Assembly: GCA_021229015.1 (NCBI GenBank)
Contig: CM037790.1
Coordinates: 55,648,361 to 55,712,360, forward strand
Length of the DNA: 64,000 bases
DNA from: Solen grandis
Lineage: Eukaryota; Mollusca; Bivalvia; Adapedonta; Solenidae
Direction of reading: 5' to 3'
Below are positions 63,150 to 64,000 of this stretch, piece after piece (position 1 is the first letter of the stretch; every line of letters starts with the position of its first letter). The notes beneath the pieces were generated by a model that had not been told where the DNA came from, ran no database searches, and saw nothing but the letters and a program-made list of their open reading frames with translations. The translations under genes and the position numbers were made by a program.

Positions 63150-64000
63150 AGATTGTCGATGGAAGTGGTTGAATTCACATCGAAATTAAAACACGTTTTA
63201 CATGAATTATATGTCAAAATTCCTCTCAACATTTCTGAATTGCTCCAGTACTGTATGCCTGGGAATGTCATAAAATAGTTTCGCCCCAAATGATAATCGA
63301 ACCCAATTAACACTACGATTGGACCATGACGCATAGTCTGGTTCCCTGCGTAATAACGTAGTGTCAGGGGCAGGTAATCCATACAAGACTACATGACGCC
63401 ATGTGGGTGTGATTTCCTTATTTACAAATATAAAGTTACTAAATTCTAAGATTATAGCGGTTGCCAAACTTAGAAATGTATCAGTGAGACTAATGTATTA
63501 ATTCATTTGTTATTATTATGATTGTGAAGAAAAAAAATATTTTTCTGTACGTTGAAAATAAAAGGCCGTTCCCAGATTTATTCATTTTACACAATTTCGA
63601 CTAACCAGTGACATTTCCGTCCTCGAAGGCCATTAATACGTTATACTCGCTGGGTTCGAACCTCCGGAAACTGGCTAGACGTTGAGAATCATTTGAGTTT
63701 TATGCCTTTCTATTGTAACGTTCGTCCGAGCGTCTTAATTTATTATATATAATTTTCCTCTTGACTACTTGTCTTTTGATTAGCAAATATGTTAAAATAT
63801 ATACAATGAAAGGAAGAAACTGTAATGACAAATTTTCCGTGCGACTACTTGTCTAATGATTTATGTATAACAATGATTCAAAAGTATTAACGTGTACCTT
63901 AAATCACAGGAATCAATTACAATAACGTATTTACAAAAGCCACTGACTCAATGAGGCTTGTCCTTAAATGTCCCTAACACAGCCTCAATGAAACTGGCAC
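63150..64000. other. Intron of PON-like gene B, no exon recognised
   Basis: AT-rich. A B-box-like GGGTTCGAACCTCC at 63653-63666 may be a SINE remnant. No further PON exon was recognised before the end of the window. Confidence 0.4.

Noticed and set aside
62990..63467. Minus-strand frames at the right end
   Set aside because: They cross GGGAAGTAAC inverted repeats and lie in an intron of the PON-like gene; no family resemblance.
1..64000. CRISPR arrays, bacterial operons, ribosome binding sites, prophage
   Set aside because: The window is eukaryotic: spliced exons, LINEs, SINEs and LTR elements; tandem arrays here have no CRISPR-like spacers.

Overview
This is a eukaryotic, AT-rich, repeat-dense window, most likely from a bivalve mollusc. 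That reading rests on small exons in long introns with GT/AG junctions, tRNA-headed SINEs of molluscan type, tandem-repeat elements that look like bivalve 'pearl'/HINE elements, a CR1/L2-like LINE, a BEL/Pao retrotransposon, and host genes of animal families. Species was not determined. There are two 100-base assembly gaps (3509-3608 and 50958-51057).

Host genes, all on the + strand. (1) A FUT8-like alpha-1,6-fucosyltransferase gene runs from about 9.9 to 48.5 kb. I could assemble seven coding exons (9973-10151, 22632-22708, 23210-23384, 24937-25045, 37556-37790, 38191-38437, 48351-48527). All seven are phase-compatible and give about 400 residues: membrane anchor, stem and most of the catalytic domain. 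The last catalytic motif and the SH3-like end are not in the window. (2) The 3' end of a paraoxonase/arylesterase (PON-like) gene: two terminal exons, 51431-51565 and 52739-52912. (3) The 5' end of a second PON-like gene: four exons from 58006 to 62963, continuing past the window. The PON-like exon borders match the vertebrate PON layout. The gap at 51 kb lies exactly between a fucosyltransferase gene lacking its 3' end and a paraoxonase gene lacking its 5' end, so the join there may be wrong.

Layout. 0-5.5 kb: no gene, SINEs, a gap, a diverged tandem repeat. 5.5-9.46 kb: decayed LINE with an NPGP (2A-like) motif. 9.9-22.6 kb: first coding exon and a 12.5 kb intron with paired hairpin repeats, a 161-bp tandem array and a 0.9 kb palindrome. 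22.6-25.0 kb: three exons, with a 50-bp minisatellite filling most of one intron. 25-37.5 kb: an intron with a LINE tail, an AACGTT-rich inverted-repeat element, two small foldbacks and a full-length but broken BEL/Pao element (30668-37095, target duplication GTGAA). 37.5-38.4 kb: two exons. 38.4-48.35 kb: an intron holding the most striking object, a 7.6 kb near-palindromic element (39052-46656) with long inverted arms and a perfect 6-bp target duplication. Its ends carry NRF-1-, CRE- and YY1-like sites, and a 2.2 kb Helentron/HINE-like element is nested in its right arm. 48.5-51 kb: retroelement debris and a gap. 51.4-64 kb: the PON-like cluster, SINEs, DIRS-like/SGNH-like debris and further tandem repeats.

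The fucosyltransferase would add core fucose to N-glycans in the Golgi; the PON-like proteins would be calcium-dependent lactonases/esterases, membrane-anchored or secreted. Nothing in the sequence links the two functions. All calls come from reading by eye; no database search was run.
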